The notes under the pieces are model-generated. The model saw nothing but the letters and a program-made list of their open reading frames with translations, did no database searches and was not told the DNA's origin. Shown here one piece after another: positions 1 through 11,948 of a DNA stretch of 38,391 bases (positions within the stretch are counted from its first letter, which is position 1; every line of letters begins with the position of its first letter). Source of the DNA: Betaproteobacteria bacterium (GTDB lineage: Bacteria; Pseudomonadota; Gammaproteobacteria; Burkholderiales; SG8-39); the NCBI GenBank assembly GCA_009693345.1, contig SHXL01000002.1, positions 1 to 38,391 of the forward strand, given 5' to 3'. The translations under genes and the position numbers were made by a program.

Positions 1-257
1 TCCTTCAGGATCGCCTTCTCCAAGGACAGGTCCGCCACCACGCGCTTCAATCCCGCATTCTCGCGCTCCAGATCCTTCAGCCTCTTCGCCTGGTTCGACT
101 TCAGACCGCCGTACTCCTTGGGCCAGCGGTAGTACGTGACATCGGTGATTCCGGCTTCCTTGCAGGCCAGCGCAAGCGCCATGCCTCCGGCCGTGAGTAC
201 CTCGATCTGCCGCAGCTTCGCCACCACCTGCTCCGGGCTAAATCTCTTCTTTGCCAT
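1..257 (-). CDS. IS3-family transposase OrfA, partial
   Basis: This is the N-terminal 85 codons of the small DNA-binding subunit of an IS3-type transposase; the rest runs off the left edge. The start MAKKRFSPEQVVAKLRQIE is the usual opening of IS3 OrfA. A helix-turn-helix follows (about residues 20-45, with ACKEAGITDVTYYRW). A leucine-zipper-like helix (about 55-85, with KRLKDLERENAGLKRVVADL) comes next and in the family mediates OrfA/OrfAB association. The ATG at 255-257 has a good ribosome-binding site (AAGGAG) a few bases upstream. In intact elements OrfB, with the DDE domain, follows with a -1 frameshift; it is not visible here, so activity cannot be judged. Confidence 0.85.
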   Translation of the reverse strand, partial: MAKKRFSPEQVVAKLRQIEVLTAGGMALALACKEAGITDVTYYRWPKEYGGLKSNQAKRLKDLERENAGLKRVVADLSLEKAILK

Positions 258-304
258 CTTCCGACTCCTTCTTCCAGGTTAAACACTACATTCAACCTGG
301 TACA
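1..304 (-). mobile_element. IS3-family insertion sequence, 5' end only
   Basis: The left edge of the window is the upstream end of an insertion sequence whose remainder lies outside. It is identified by the OrfA gene it carries. The likely outer end is TGTACC, read leftward from 304, followed by AGGTTGAATG. A nearby inverted repeat, CCAGGTT at 274-280 and AACCTGG at 294-300, lies between the putative tip and the gene. The exact terminus is inferred, because the other end and any target duplication are not visible. It lies just beyond the 3' end of lon. Confidence 0.6.
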
Positions 305-322
305 GAAAAAGCCGGTCAGTTC

Positions 323-345
323 AATTCGGGCTCCGACCCCGATTT
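323..345. repeat. Short dispersed palindrome, copy 1 (diverged)
   Basis: The bases around TTCGGGCTCCGACCCCGATT form an imperfect palindrome. Read on the minus strand it matches the copy at 22065-22087 at all but one position. It lies between the IS tip and the stop codon of lon. It belongs to the same family as the copies at 11923, 14129, 17008, 17339 and 22065. Confidence 0.7.
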
Positions 346-362
346 TGAACCGGGCCGGAGGT

Positions 363-2819
<2,457 letters not shown>

Positions 2820-2942
2820 GGTATCTCCTTGTCCCCGGCGCGGACACGCGCCTCTTACCTACTTGCGGCCATATCGGCAGGAATCAAGGCCCGCAATACC
2901 CTAGAATTGAAAGGAATTTCTTCCATCCAGGAGCGTCAGGCG

Positions 2943-3299
2943 ATGCCACCGACCACCACCCCGAGCGGGCTGATCATCAACGACACCGTCCTCGGCACGG
3001 GCGAGGCCGCCGTCGCCGGCCAGGACGTCTCCGTGCATTACACGGGCTGGCTCTTCTATGGCGGCGAACGGGGCAAAAAGTTCGATTCGAGCAAGGACCG
3101 CGGCACGCCCTTCGGCTTCGCGCTCGGCGCCGGCCAGGTCATCAAGGGCTGGGACGAGGGCGTGCAGGGCATGAAGATCGGCGGCAGCCGCACCCTCACC
3201 ATCCCGCCGGAACTGGGTTACGGCGCGCGCGGCGCCGGCGGCGCGATCCCGCCCAACGCGACGCTTATTTTCGAAGTGGAACTGCTGGCAGTCGGCTAG
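2943..3299 (+). CDS. FKBP-type peptidyl-prolyl cis-trans isomerase
   Basis: This is a compact 118-residue single-domain FKBP that should catalyse proline isomerisation during folding in the cytoplasm; no signal peptide is seen. Family landmarks are VSVHYTGWL (about 29-37), KFDSSKDRGTPFGFALGAG (about 46-65), VIKGWDEGVQGMKIGG and the end LGYGARGAGGAIPPNATLIF. The ATG at 2943 follows GGAG by about ten bases. It is transcribed away from lon, about 120 bases from lon's start. Its last 35 bases overlap the 3' end of the opposing DUF1643 gene, so the two are convergent. Confidence 0.95.
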   Translation: MPPTTTPSGLIINDTVLGTGEAAVAGQDVSVHYTGWLFYGGERGKKFDSSKDRGTPFGFALGAGQVIKGWDEGVQGMKIGGSRTLTIPPELGYGARGAGGAIPPNATLIFEVELLAVG

Positions 3300-3753
3300 G
3301 AAGGTAGAGCGGATGGGCGGGTTCGCCGCCCGCGTTCACGCGTAGCGCGTGCAGCGCGATTCTGTTTGCTCTTAACTTCTTGAGGACTTCGGCGGAACGA
3401 CCGAGAAATCCCCCGTGGTTGCCCCACGCGCACACCACGAGCGCCGAATCCTTCGCCGCGCGCACGATCGCCGCGTCGTTGCCCGGCCCCACCGGGTCGG
3501 CCGCCGCCTTCATCTGATCCGGGTCTGTATTCCTAAAAGCAAAAATATTCGTCACGATGAGGGCGCCGTAGCCCCATCGCTCGGCGAAATTGCGCGCCCT
3601 CGAGCACGTCGGATCGAGTTTCACCTCGTTCGCGGTGCTCGGGTTGAGCATGAGGAAATTGGCGACGGGCTGCGACGCATCCCAGCGCCGCCAGAGCAGG
3701 TAGCGCCAGCGGCGGCAGGACGAAAACGTGGCCCCCGAATCGTTGTTAAGCAT
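3265..3753 (-). CDS. DUF1643 family protein
   Basis: This 162-residue protein matches the DUF1643 family, whose biochemical role is not established. Recognisable blocks are the opening RRWRYLLWRRW, NFLMLNPSTANEVKLDPT, GYGALIVTNIFAFRNTDP and VVCAWGNHGGF, plus the closing HPLYLP. The ATG overlaps the end of livF by eight bases (ATGCTTAA), which suggests translational coupling to the transporter operon. This may be simple co-transcription rather than a functional link. The family ending HPLYLP lies within the segment overlapping or adjoining the FKBP gene, so the convergent overlap looks real rather than a wrong frame. Confidence 0.88.
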   Translation of the reverse strand: MLNNDSGATFSSCRRWRYLLWRRWDASQPVANFLMLNPSTANEVKLDPTCSRARNFAERWGYGALIVTNIFAFRNTDPDQMKAAADPVGPGNDAAIVRAAKDSALVVCAWGNHGGFLGRSAEVLKKLRANRIALHALRVNAGGEPAHPLYLPSRLPAVPLRK

Positions 3754-4384
3754 TCGCCCCGCGTTCGATGACCACTTCGCGGTCCACCAGCGAGCGCGAA
3801 TGATTGAGGTCCGACTGCGACATCAGCACCGCGAGCTGCGTGCCGCGCAGGGCGCCGACAACCTCCGAGAGGCGCTGCGAGAGGGCGGGCGCGAGGCCTT
3901 CGAAGGGTTCATCCAGCAACAGCAGGCGCGTGCCCACCGCCAGCGCGCGCGCCAGCGCCACCATCTTCTGCTGGCCGCCGGACAGGAGCAGCGCGCGGCG
4001 GTCGCGCAGCGCGTGCAGTTCGGGCAGGACCTGGTAGACGAACTTCAGGCGCTCGTCCGCCTTGAGCGCCTTCGATACCCAGACGGGCACGAGGATGTTC
4101 TCTTCCACCGTGAGTTCGGGGACGAGGCCCCGGTCCTCCGGCATGTAGCCGATGCCGAGGCCGGCGCGCGCGTGGCTCGGCAGGTGCGCGAGGTCGGCGC
4201 CGTCGAAGCTGAGCGCGCCGCCGCTCGCCGGCAGGTGGCCCATGACGGTGCGCATCAGACTCGTTTTGCCCGCGCCGTTGCGCCCGACCAGGCTCACCAT
4301 GTTGCCGGCCGCCACTTCCAGCGAGAAGCCGCGCAGCGCCTGCACCGAGGAAATGGTCACCTGAATGGATGAAATCCTGAGCAT
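3746..4384 (-). CDS. livF: ABC transporter ATPase, LivF type
   Basis: This is one of two ATPases of a branched-chain amino acid-type (HAAT) importer and hydrolyses ATP on the cytoplasmic face. Walker A is GRNGAGKTS (about 34-42). The LivF-type Q-loop region is YMPEDRGLVPELTVEEN, the signature is LSGGQQKM and Walker B is LLLLDEPFEGLAP. At 212 residues it is somewhat shorter than typical LivF (about 235). The usual H-loop position has MSQSD rather than a histidine, which is common in this subfamily. Its ATG overlaps the livG stop (TGATG), indicating translational coupling. The actual substrate may be an amino acid, amide, urea or aromatic acid; sequence does not tell. Confidence 0.93.
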   Translation of the reverse strand: MLRISSIQVTISSVQALRGFSLEVAAGNMVSLVGRNGAGKTSLMRTVMGHLPASGGALSFDGADLAHLPSHARAGLGIGYMPEDRGLVPELTVEENILVPVWVSKALKADERLKFVYQVLPELHALRDRRALLLSGGQQKMVALARALAVGTRLLLLDEPFEGLAPALSQRLSEVVGALRGTQLAVLMSQSDLNHSRSLVDREVVIERGANA

Positions 4385-5142
4385 CAGATCTGTCCACCCG
4401 TGACGTGGCGGCGCACGTCCGCGTCGGCGAGCACTGTGGCCGGCGCGCCGTCTGCCAGCACGCGCCCGCTGTAGAACGCCACCACCCGACTAGCGTAGCG
4501 CGTGACGATCTCCATGTCGTGCTCGACGAACAGCACCGCGGTGCCCTCGCTGTGCGTTTCTCCCGCTATCGCGGCCATCACCGTTTCCATCATCGGGAAT
4601 TTCTCCTCCACGCTGACGCCGCTGGTGGGTTCGTCCAGCAGCAGCAAGCGCGGCCGCCGCGTCAGCGACATGGCGATATCGAGCAGCTTGCGTATCCCGC
4701 CCGGCAGTTCCGCGACGCGGCGCTCGGCGTGCGCGCCCAGCGCGAAACGCTCGAGCAGGGCAAGGGCGCGCTCGCGTGTCTGCGCGGTGTGCGCCGGCTG
4801 CCAGAAGGACAGCGCCTCGCCGCCGCAGGCCGCCGCCACCAGGATGTTGTCGAGCACGTTCATCTCCGCGCACAGCTGCGGGATCTGGAACGAGCGCGCG
4901 ACGCCCAGGCGCTCGATCTCGCGCGGCCCGAGCGCGGTGACGTCGCGGCCGTCGAGCTCGATCGCGCCCGCGTCCGGCTTGAGATAGCCCGTAATCAGGT
5001 TGACGAAGGTGGTCTTGCCCGCGCCGTTGCTGCCGATCAGGCCGACCCGTTCGCCGGCGGCGACCGCGATGGTCACCGCTTCAGCGGCGACCACGCCGTC
5101 GAAATGCTTTGAAAGAGATTTTGCGGAAAGGACCGGGCTCAT
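4384..5142 (-). CDS. livG: ABC transporter ATPase, LivG type
   Basis: This is the partner ATPase of the same importer, 252 residues. Walker A is GSNGAGKTTF (about 37-46) and is followed by the LivG-type block VARSFQIPQL. The signature loop is degenerate (LPGGIRKLLDIAMSL), Walker B is LLLLDEPTSGVS, and the H-loop histidine is present in LFVEHDMEIV. The C-terminal tail (ADADVRRHVTGG) is typical of LivG. Start and stop overlap livM (ATGA) and livF (TGATG), so the ATPases are probably made in fixed proportion with the permeases. Confidence 0.94.
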   Translation of the reverse strand: MSPVLSAKSLSKHFDGVVAAEAVTIAVAAGERVGLIGSNGAGKTTFVNLITGYLKPDAGAIELDGRDVTALGPREIERLGVARSFQIPQLCAEMNVLDNILVAAACGGEALSFWQPAHTAQTRERALALLERFALGAHAERRVAELPGGIRKLLDIAMSLTRRPRLLLLDEPTSGVSVEEKFPMMETVMAAIAGETHSEGTAVLFVEHDMEIVTRYASRVVAFYSGRVLADGAPATVLADADVRRHVTGGQI

Positions 5143-6056
5143 TTCTTGATCAAGGAACCCAGACCGCGGGGGAAAAAACGAATCACAATCAGCAGGAAAA
5201 TCCCCAACGCCATCTGCCAGGTGTTCGGGAAATAGGAACTCGAGAACGAGCGCACCAGCTCCAGCACGAACGAGGCCGCGAAGGCGCCCAGTACACCGGT
5301 GTGGCCGGCGAGGATCGCCACGAACACGAATTCGCCCGAGGTGGTCCAGTAGCTGAAATTGGGCTCGATGTGGCCGAGCGCCATGATCGCCAGCGCGCCG
5401 CCCGCGCCGCCGAGGAAGGCGGCGAGGAGGAAGTTCGCCGCCATCACGCGCGTCACCGAGGCGCCCAGGTACTCCACGCGTAGCTCGTTCTCGCGGATCG
5501 CCAGCGACACCAGGCCGCGCGAGGAGTCAAAGTAGATGCGCGCGCCGATGGAGAGAAGCCCGGTGGCCACGACGGCGATCGAATAGAGGACGTAGCCCGA
5601 CCAGGCGTCCGCGATCTTCATGCCGAGCAGCGTCGGCCGGCTCATGGTGAAACCGTCCGAGCCGCCCAGCGCGTCCATCTTCACCAGCACGCCGTAGAGC
5701 ACCATCGAGAGCGCCAGCGTCAGCATGGCGAAGAAGATGCCGCGGTAGCGGGCGAGCAGCACCGCGAAGGGTGCCGTCATCAGCACCGCAGCCGCGCCGC
5801 CTGCCGCGGTGAGCAGCAGGGCGTCGGTGACGCCGAGCTTGTTCGAGAGCAGCGCCGCCGCGTAGCCGCCGGCGGCGAACACCAGGCCCTGGCCGAAGGA
5901 CACCACGCCGCCGCGCATGAGGAGCACGATGCCCAGCGACACGACGCCGTTGGCCGCCGCCATGGTGCAGAGGAACAGCAGCCACTTGGGGAGCAACAGG
6001 CCTGCGATTAAGAAAATGACGACGAGTGAAACGCCGAACCAGACGGTTCTCTTCAT
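5139..6056 (-). CDS. livM: Branched-chain amino acid-type ABC permease, LivM
   Basis: This is an inner-membrane permease of the HAAT importer, 305 residues with about eight to nine hydrophobic segments. The signature region GVVSFGQGLVFAAGGYAAALL (first half about 50-70) is diagnostic of LivM. So are RGIFFAMLTLALSMV, GGSDGFT and the cytoplasmic loop SSRGLVSLAIRENELRVEYLG, which includes the EAA-type contact with the ATPase. The ATG at 6054-6056 was chosen because it overlaps the livH stop as ATGA and begins a normal permease N-terminus (MKRTVWFG). The open frame continues upstream, but only as livH's opposite-frame shadow. Confidence 0.94.
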   Translation of the reverse strand: MKRTVWFGVSLVVIFLIAGLLLPKWLLFLCTMAAANGVVSLGIVLLMRGGVVSFGQGLVFAAGGYAAALLSNKLGVTDALLLTAAGGAAAVLMTAPFAVLLARYRGIFFAMLTLALSMVLYGVLVKMDALGGSDGFTMSRPTLLGMKIADAWSGYVLYSIAVVATGLLSIGARIYFDSSRGLVSLAIRENELRVEYLGASVTRVMAANFLLAAFLGGAGGALAIMALGHIEPNFSYWTTSGEFVFVAILAGHTGVLGAFAASFVLELVRSFSSSYFPNTWQMALGIFLLIVIRFFPRGLGSLIKK

Positions 6057-6949
6057 ATGCGTCTGGCCTTCACGCGCAGGAACAGGCCCTCGGGCCGGAA
6101 GACGAGCACGATCGCCATCGCAAGATAGATGCTGAACAGTTCGGCCGGCGGCCAGGTGTGCACCGCCAGAGCGCGCGCGAGGCCGACGATCAGCGCGCCG
6201 ATCGCCGCGCCCTCGATCGAGCCCAGGCCGCCGATGATCACCACCGCGAATGAGACGATCACCACGCTCACGCTCACGCCCGGCTGCACCGAGATCATTG
6301 GCGCGGTGAGCGCGCCTCCCAGTGCGGCGAGGAAGATGCCGAACATGAAGGCGAAGGTATAGACACGCGACACATTCACGCCCATCGATGAAGCCACCTC
6401 GGCGCTGTGGATCACCGCCAGCACCACCTTGCCGATGCGCGTGCGATTGAGACCCCACCAGACGCCGATGCCGCAGACCGCCGCCACCACCACCAGCGCG
6501 AAGTCGTAGCCGACGTAGGCCTGCTCGCCCACCTGCACGTTGCCGAAGAGCGCGTAGGGCGCGCTCACGAAGTAGGGGTTGGCGCCCCAGATCAGCTTGG
6601 TCGCATCCTCGAGGATCAGGAACAGCGCGTAGGTCACCAGCACCAGCAACACCTCGTCGCGCCCGTAGAACACGCGCAGCAGGCCGCGCTCAACGAGCGG
6701 CGCAAGCAGCGCCGCCACTGCGACCGAGGCCATGAACAGCGCGATGATCGACATCCACGGCGCGAAGCCCGCGGCAGCAAACCAGGCCACGAAGCTCGCC
6801 GCGGCATAGGCGCCCACGGCATAGAAGCTGCCGTGGGCGATGTTGAGGATCTTGAGGACCCCGAAGACCAGCGTCAGGCCCAGCGCGACGATGAACAGCC
6901 ACGACGCGTAGGTGACGCCGTCGACGAGGATGGTGACGGCGGTATTAAT
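6053..6949 (-). CDS. livH: Branched-chain amino acid-type ABC permease, LivH, with non-canonical start
   Basis: This is the second permease of the importer, about 298 residues and strongly hydrophobic. Conserved LivH blocks are LVFGVLKILNIAHGSFYAVG (near 30-50), LLRVFYGRDEVLLVLVTYAL, the loop TRIGKVVLAVIHSAEVASSMG and IIGGLGSIEGAAIGALIVG. No ATG, GTG or TTG lies in frame upstream of the GTG at 6815-6817, and starting there would delete the first membrane helix and the conserved NIAHGSFY block. The conserved N-terminus instead begins at an ATT (6947-6949: I-N-T-A-V-T-I-L-V-D-G), after an A8 run and a TAA at 6959-6961. Either a rare AUU start is used, or an indel or base change removed the start in this sequence. 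The role is firm; the start is uncertain. Confidence 0.88.
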   Translation of the reverse strand: MNTAVTILVDGVTYASWLFIVALGLTLVFGVLKILNIAHGSFYAVGAYAAASFVAWFAAAGFAPWMSIIALFMASVAVAALLAPLVERGLLRVFYGRDEVLLVLVTYALFLILEDATKLIWGANPYFVSAPYALFGNVQVGEQAYVGYDFALVVVAAVCGIGVWWGLNRTRIGKVVLAVIHSAEVASSMGVNVSRVYTFAFMFGIFLAALGGALTAPMISVQPGVSVSVVIVSFAVVIIGGLGSIEGAAIGALIVGLARALAVHTWPPAELFSIYLAMAIVLVFRPEGLFLRVKARRI

Positions 6950-6984
6950 TTTTTTTAGTTAAGAAAGATCTCGAAAGGAAATTC

Positions 6985-8265
6985 TCAAGGACATTTTGCC
7001 CCTGCAAATCCGCCCTTGATCCAGTCCTCGCCCTTCACGCCGGGCGGCGGGTTGACGCAGTCGGCCGGGAAGCGCTGGATGTCCACCAGAGTCACCATCT
7101 TCTTCGCCGCGTCGTACTTGGTGCGGCCAATGGCGGTATCTTGCGTCGCCTGATGCCCGTCGGCCAGATTCATGCGGATGCGGCCCGCGGGCGATTCCCA
7201 CTCCGAGCCCTTGAGAGCGGCGGCGAGCTGCTCAGGCGACGGCTTCTTGCCGCCGTTGGCCACCATCGCCTTCTCCACCGCGAGCTTAAGTCCCAATAGC
7301 GACTGCACCATGCGGTACGGCGCCTGCACCGGGTAGACCTTGTTGGCGTCCTCGTAGAGCTTCCACCACCAGTCGTTCAGCGCGCTCTTGGGCGACATCA
7401 GGCCGTAGGCGCCGCGCGCGCCGAGGATCACGCCGTCGGGCATCTTGTCGCCGAGACCGGGCAGCACGTGGTCGCCGGCGGAAATCACCACCTGGGTGCG
7501 TTTAAACAGGTCTCGCGGGCCGGCCTGCAGCACGAAGGCCTGCAGGTCGCCGCCCCAGAGGCTGGTGTGCGTGAGGTCCGCGGGCTGCGCGAGCAGCGCT
7601 GAGATCTCGGTGCCGTACTGGCCGGCGCCGAACTTGGGCAGCAGATCGGTCTGCGCCTTCGAGCCCGGGAAGAGCTGCGCCGCCGCGGCCTTGAAGTCGT
7701 TGCGCGAGTCGTGGCCCCAGGCGTAATCCTGATTGATGTAGTTGATACTGCCAGCCTTGATGCTGCGCGCCTTCAGGTAGCGGGCGAGCGCGACGTTGTC
7801 CATTACCGCGTGCGACGCGGTGCGGAACACGTAGCTGTACTTCCCGTCCTCGAAAATCCGCGGCGTGCCGCAGTCGTAGAGGATCAGGAACTTCTTCATC
7901 TCCTCAGCCACCGGGGCCACCGCGAGGCAGTCGCCCGAACCGACGTAGCCCACGACGGCATCGACCTTATCGCGATCGTAGAGGTTACGCAGTTCCTGCA
8001 CCTGCTTGGTCGCGCCGCCGTTCTCGTCCACGTACACCGGCTCGATCCGCACGCCGCCGAAGCCGACCTTATTGTACGGCGCCGGCGCCTGGCCCTTGTT
8101 GAAGGCTTCGATCACGGCCTTCGCGCCGTTGACCGCAGGCACGCCGAAGCTCTCGGCGGCCGACCCGGAGAGAAAGCTCACGACGCCGAGCTTGAAGGTT
8201 TCCTGCGCGCATGCGCTGCCCGCGGCGAATAGCCCTCCGATAAGCAATGCCTCAATTCGTTTCAT
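6985..8265 (-). CDS. ABC transporter substrate-binding protein, LivK/Peripla_BP_6 type
   Basis: This is the periplasmic receptor of the importer, 426 residues. Residues 1-20 (MKRIEALLIGGLFAAGSACA) form a clear Sec signal peptide with cleavage before QETFKLG. The mature part has the type-I periplasmic binding fold common to HAAT receptors (LGVVSFLSGSAAESFGVP; VDAVVGYVGSGDCLAVAPVAEE; YVFRTASHAVMDNVALARYL). The ATG at 8263-8265 follows a very strong ribosome-binding site (GGAGGAGAGG), fitting the high receptor levels these systems need. It is the first gene of the operon and is divergent from uup. The ligand cannot be read from the sequence. Confidence 0.93.
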   Translation of the reverse strand: MKRIEALLIGGLFAAGSACAQETFKLGVVSFLSGSAAESFGVPAVNGAKAVIEAFNKGQAPAPYNKVGFGGVRIEPVYVDENGGATKQVQELRNLYDRDKVDAVVGYVGSGDCLAVAPVAEEMKKFLILYDCGTPRIFEDGKYSYVFRTASHAVMDNVALARYLKARSIKAGSINYINQDYAWGHDSRNDFKAAAAQLFPGSKAQTDLLPKFGAGQYGTEISALLAQPADLTHTSLWGGDLQAFVLQAGPRDLFKRTQVVISAGDHVLPGLGDKMPDGVILGARGAYGLMSPKSALNDWWWKLYEDANKVYPVQAPYRMVQSLLGLKLAVEKAMVANGGKKPSPEQLAAALKGSEWESPAGRIRMNLADGHQATQDTAIGRTKYDAAKKMVTLVDIQRFPADCVNPPPGVKGEDWIKGGFAGAKCP

Positions 8266-8359
8266 GGTTCCTCTCCTCCCGAGAAAGGCGCTAAGTCTAG
8301 CAAAACCGCAAGCTGTTCGGCGCCCTCGATCGCGCGCTCCCTGTATATTCCGCCCCGCG

Positions 8360-10119
<1,760 letters not shown>

Positions 10120-10123
<4 letters not shown>

Positions 10124-11055
10124 AATCCATTACATTGCCGTCCATGCGCGCGCTACTTGCGATTCTTTCCTGCCTGCTCGCGGCCGAACCTGCCGGCGCG
10201 CAGGGTTATCCAACCAAACCGGTGAAGATCGTCGTCTCCTCCTCCGCCGGCGGCTCGCCCGATACTCAGGTGCGCCTTTTCACGCAGAAGATGACCGAGG
10301 CGCAGGGCTACGCTTGGGTGATCGAGAACCAGCCCGGCGCCGACGGCTATACGCTGCTGATGGCATCGGCGGGGCCGCTCTACGTCAATCCGACGCTCTA
10401 CGCGCGGCTGCCCTACGACATCCTGCGCGACTTCGCGCCGATCACGCAGGTGTCGAACACGCCCAACATTCTCGTCGTCCATCCGGGCGTGCCGGCGAAA
10501 AACGTGCAGGAACTGATCGCCTACGCACGGGCCAATCCGGGCAAGCTGCGCTTCGGTTCGCCCGGCAGCGGCTCGTCGCAGCGCCCCTCTGGCGAACTCT
10601 TCGACGCCATTGCCGGTGTGCAGATGCAGCACGTGCCCTACAAGTCGAGCTCGCAAATGACCAACGAGCTGATCGGCGGCCAGATCGAGCTTGCATTCCA
10701 GAACGCGCCGCTGGTGCTCCCCTACGTGAAATCCGGCAAGCTGCGCGGGCTCGCGGTAACCACGCGCACGCGCCTCGCGGCGGCGCCGGAACTGCCGACC
10801 CTCGATCAATCCGGCCTTGCGGGCTACGAGTTCGGCGGCGGCTCGGGGCTGCTCGCGCCCAAGGGGACGCCCGTTGCGGTGTTGCAGAAACTCGAAACCG
10901 ACGCGCGCGCCGCGATCGCCGCGGTGCGCGATCAGTTCGCTGCGCACGGGCTGATCGCGGTGGGCTCGAGCGCGGCCGAATTCGCCGCCACCCTGAAAAC
11001 CGAGATCGCGCGCATCGCGCCGCTCGTGCGCGCGAGCGGCGCGAGGGTCGAATGA
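10120..11055 (+). CDS. Bug/TctC-type tripartite tricarboxylate receptor protein (first copy)
   Basis: This is a periplasmic solute-binding protein of the Bug family, which is greatly expanded in betaproteobacteria. The N-terminus is a Sec signal peptide ending at AGA before QGYPTKPVKIVV. Family blocks follow: SSSAGGSPDTQVR, VIENQPGADGYTLL, LYARLPYDILRDFAPITQV, NPGKLRFGSPGSGSS and GKLRGLAVTTRTR. I prefer the GTG at 10120 because it overlaps the uup stop as GTGA; the in-frame ATG at 10144 is a good alternative and still keeps a signal peptide. No TctA or TctB membrane gene is nearby, so it either works with a distant transporter or as a sensor or orphan receptor. Its stop overlaps the next gene (ATGA). 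Confidence 0.92.
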
Positions 11056-11921
11056 GTGCGAAGGTATTCCTCGACTACGACCAGCAGGCGCTCGACGACG
11101 CATACGACCAGGCCGTGTACGCGCCCAACCGCGACCAGGTCCTCGCGCGGTTCGCCGCGGCGAGCGCGCTCGTGCGCGAGCGCCTCGGAGAACCATTGCG
11201 CCTCGCCTACGGCCCGGCTCCCATCGAACAGTTGGACGTATACAAGACGGTACTGCCCGATGCGCCGGTCATCGTCTTCGTCCATGGCGGCGCCTGGCTG
11301 CGCGGCATGGCGCGCAACTACGCCTTCCCCGCCGAGGTGTTCGCCCGCGCCGGCGCGCACTACGTCGCGATCGATTTCAACAACGTGACCGAAACCGGCG
11401 GCGACCTGGCGCCAATGGCCGACCAGGTGCGGCGCGCCATCGCCTGGGTATGCCGCAACTGCGCCTCCTTCGGCGGCAACCCTGCGCGCGTCTACGTCTC
11501 GGGCACGTCCTCGGGGGCGCACTTCGGCGGCGTCGCCGCGGCCACCGACTGGCAGAAGGATTTCGGCCTGCCGCGCGACGCGGTGAAGGGCTACACGCTG
11601 GTGAGCGGAATGTACGACCTGCGCGGCCCGCGCCTCTCCAAGCGCTCAGCGTATGTGAAGTTCACCGACGCAATCGAGGACGCGCTCTCACCGCAGCGGC
11701 ACCTTGAGCGCATCGTCGCGCCCATCGTGCTCGTGTACGGCTCTCTCGAGACACCCGAATTCCAGCGCCAGTCGCGCGATTTCGCCGCCGCCCTGCGCCT
11801 GGCCGGCAAGCCGGTCGACCTCATCTTCGCCGAGGGCTACAACCACTTCGAAATCGCCGAAACCCTCGGCAACCCCTACAGCCAAGCCGTCCGCGCCGCC
11901 CTCGCGCAGATGGGTCTCTGA
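11052..11921 (+). CDS. Alpha/beta hydrolase, esterase/arylformamidase-like
   Basis: This is a 289-residue cytoplasmic hydrolase of the HSL/kynurenine-formamidase-like type. The oxyanion-hole motif is FVHGGAWLRG (about 76-85). The nucleophile elbow is GTSSGAH, with Ser near 158. The acid and histidine are probably near YGSLETPEF and YNHFEIAE. The substrate is unknown: esters or N-formyl-aromatic amides are usual in the family. The gene overlaps the TctC gene by ATGA, so uup, receptor and hydrolase form one transcription unit. This fits uptake of an aromatic or carboxylic ester and its hydrolysis, but that is inference. A short dispersed palindrome begins two bases after the stop. Confidence 0.88.
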   Translation: MSAKVFLDYDQQALDDAYDQAVYAPNRDQVLARFAAASALVRERLGEPLRLAYGPAPIEQLDVYKTVLPDAPVIVFVHGGAWLRGMARNYAFPAEVFARAGAHYVAIDFNNVTETGGDLAPMADQVRRAIAWVCRNCASFGGNPARVYVSGTSSGAHFGGVAAATDWQKDFGLPRDAVKGYTLVSGMYDLRGPRLSKRSAYVKFTDAIEDALSPQRHLERIVAPIVLVYGSLETPEFQRQSRDFAAALRLAGKPVDLIFAEGYNHFEIAETLGNPYSQAVRAALAQMGL

Positions 11922-11922
11922 G

Positions 11923-11944
11923 AAATCGGGCTCTGACCCCGATT
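11923..11944. repeat. Short dispersed palindrome, copy 2
   Basis: AAATCGGGCTCTGACCCCGA and the following TT form a near-palindrome directly after the hydrolase stop codon. It ends five bases before the stop of the opposing frameshifted gene. It could act as a weak bidirectional terminator, but lacks a T run. Confidence 0.8.
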
Positions 11945-11948
11945 CTTC

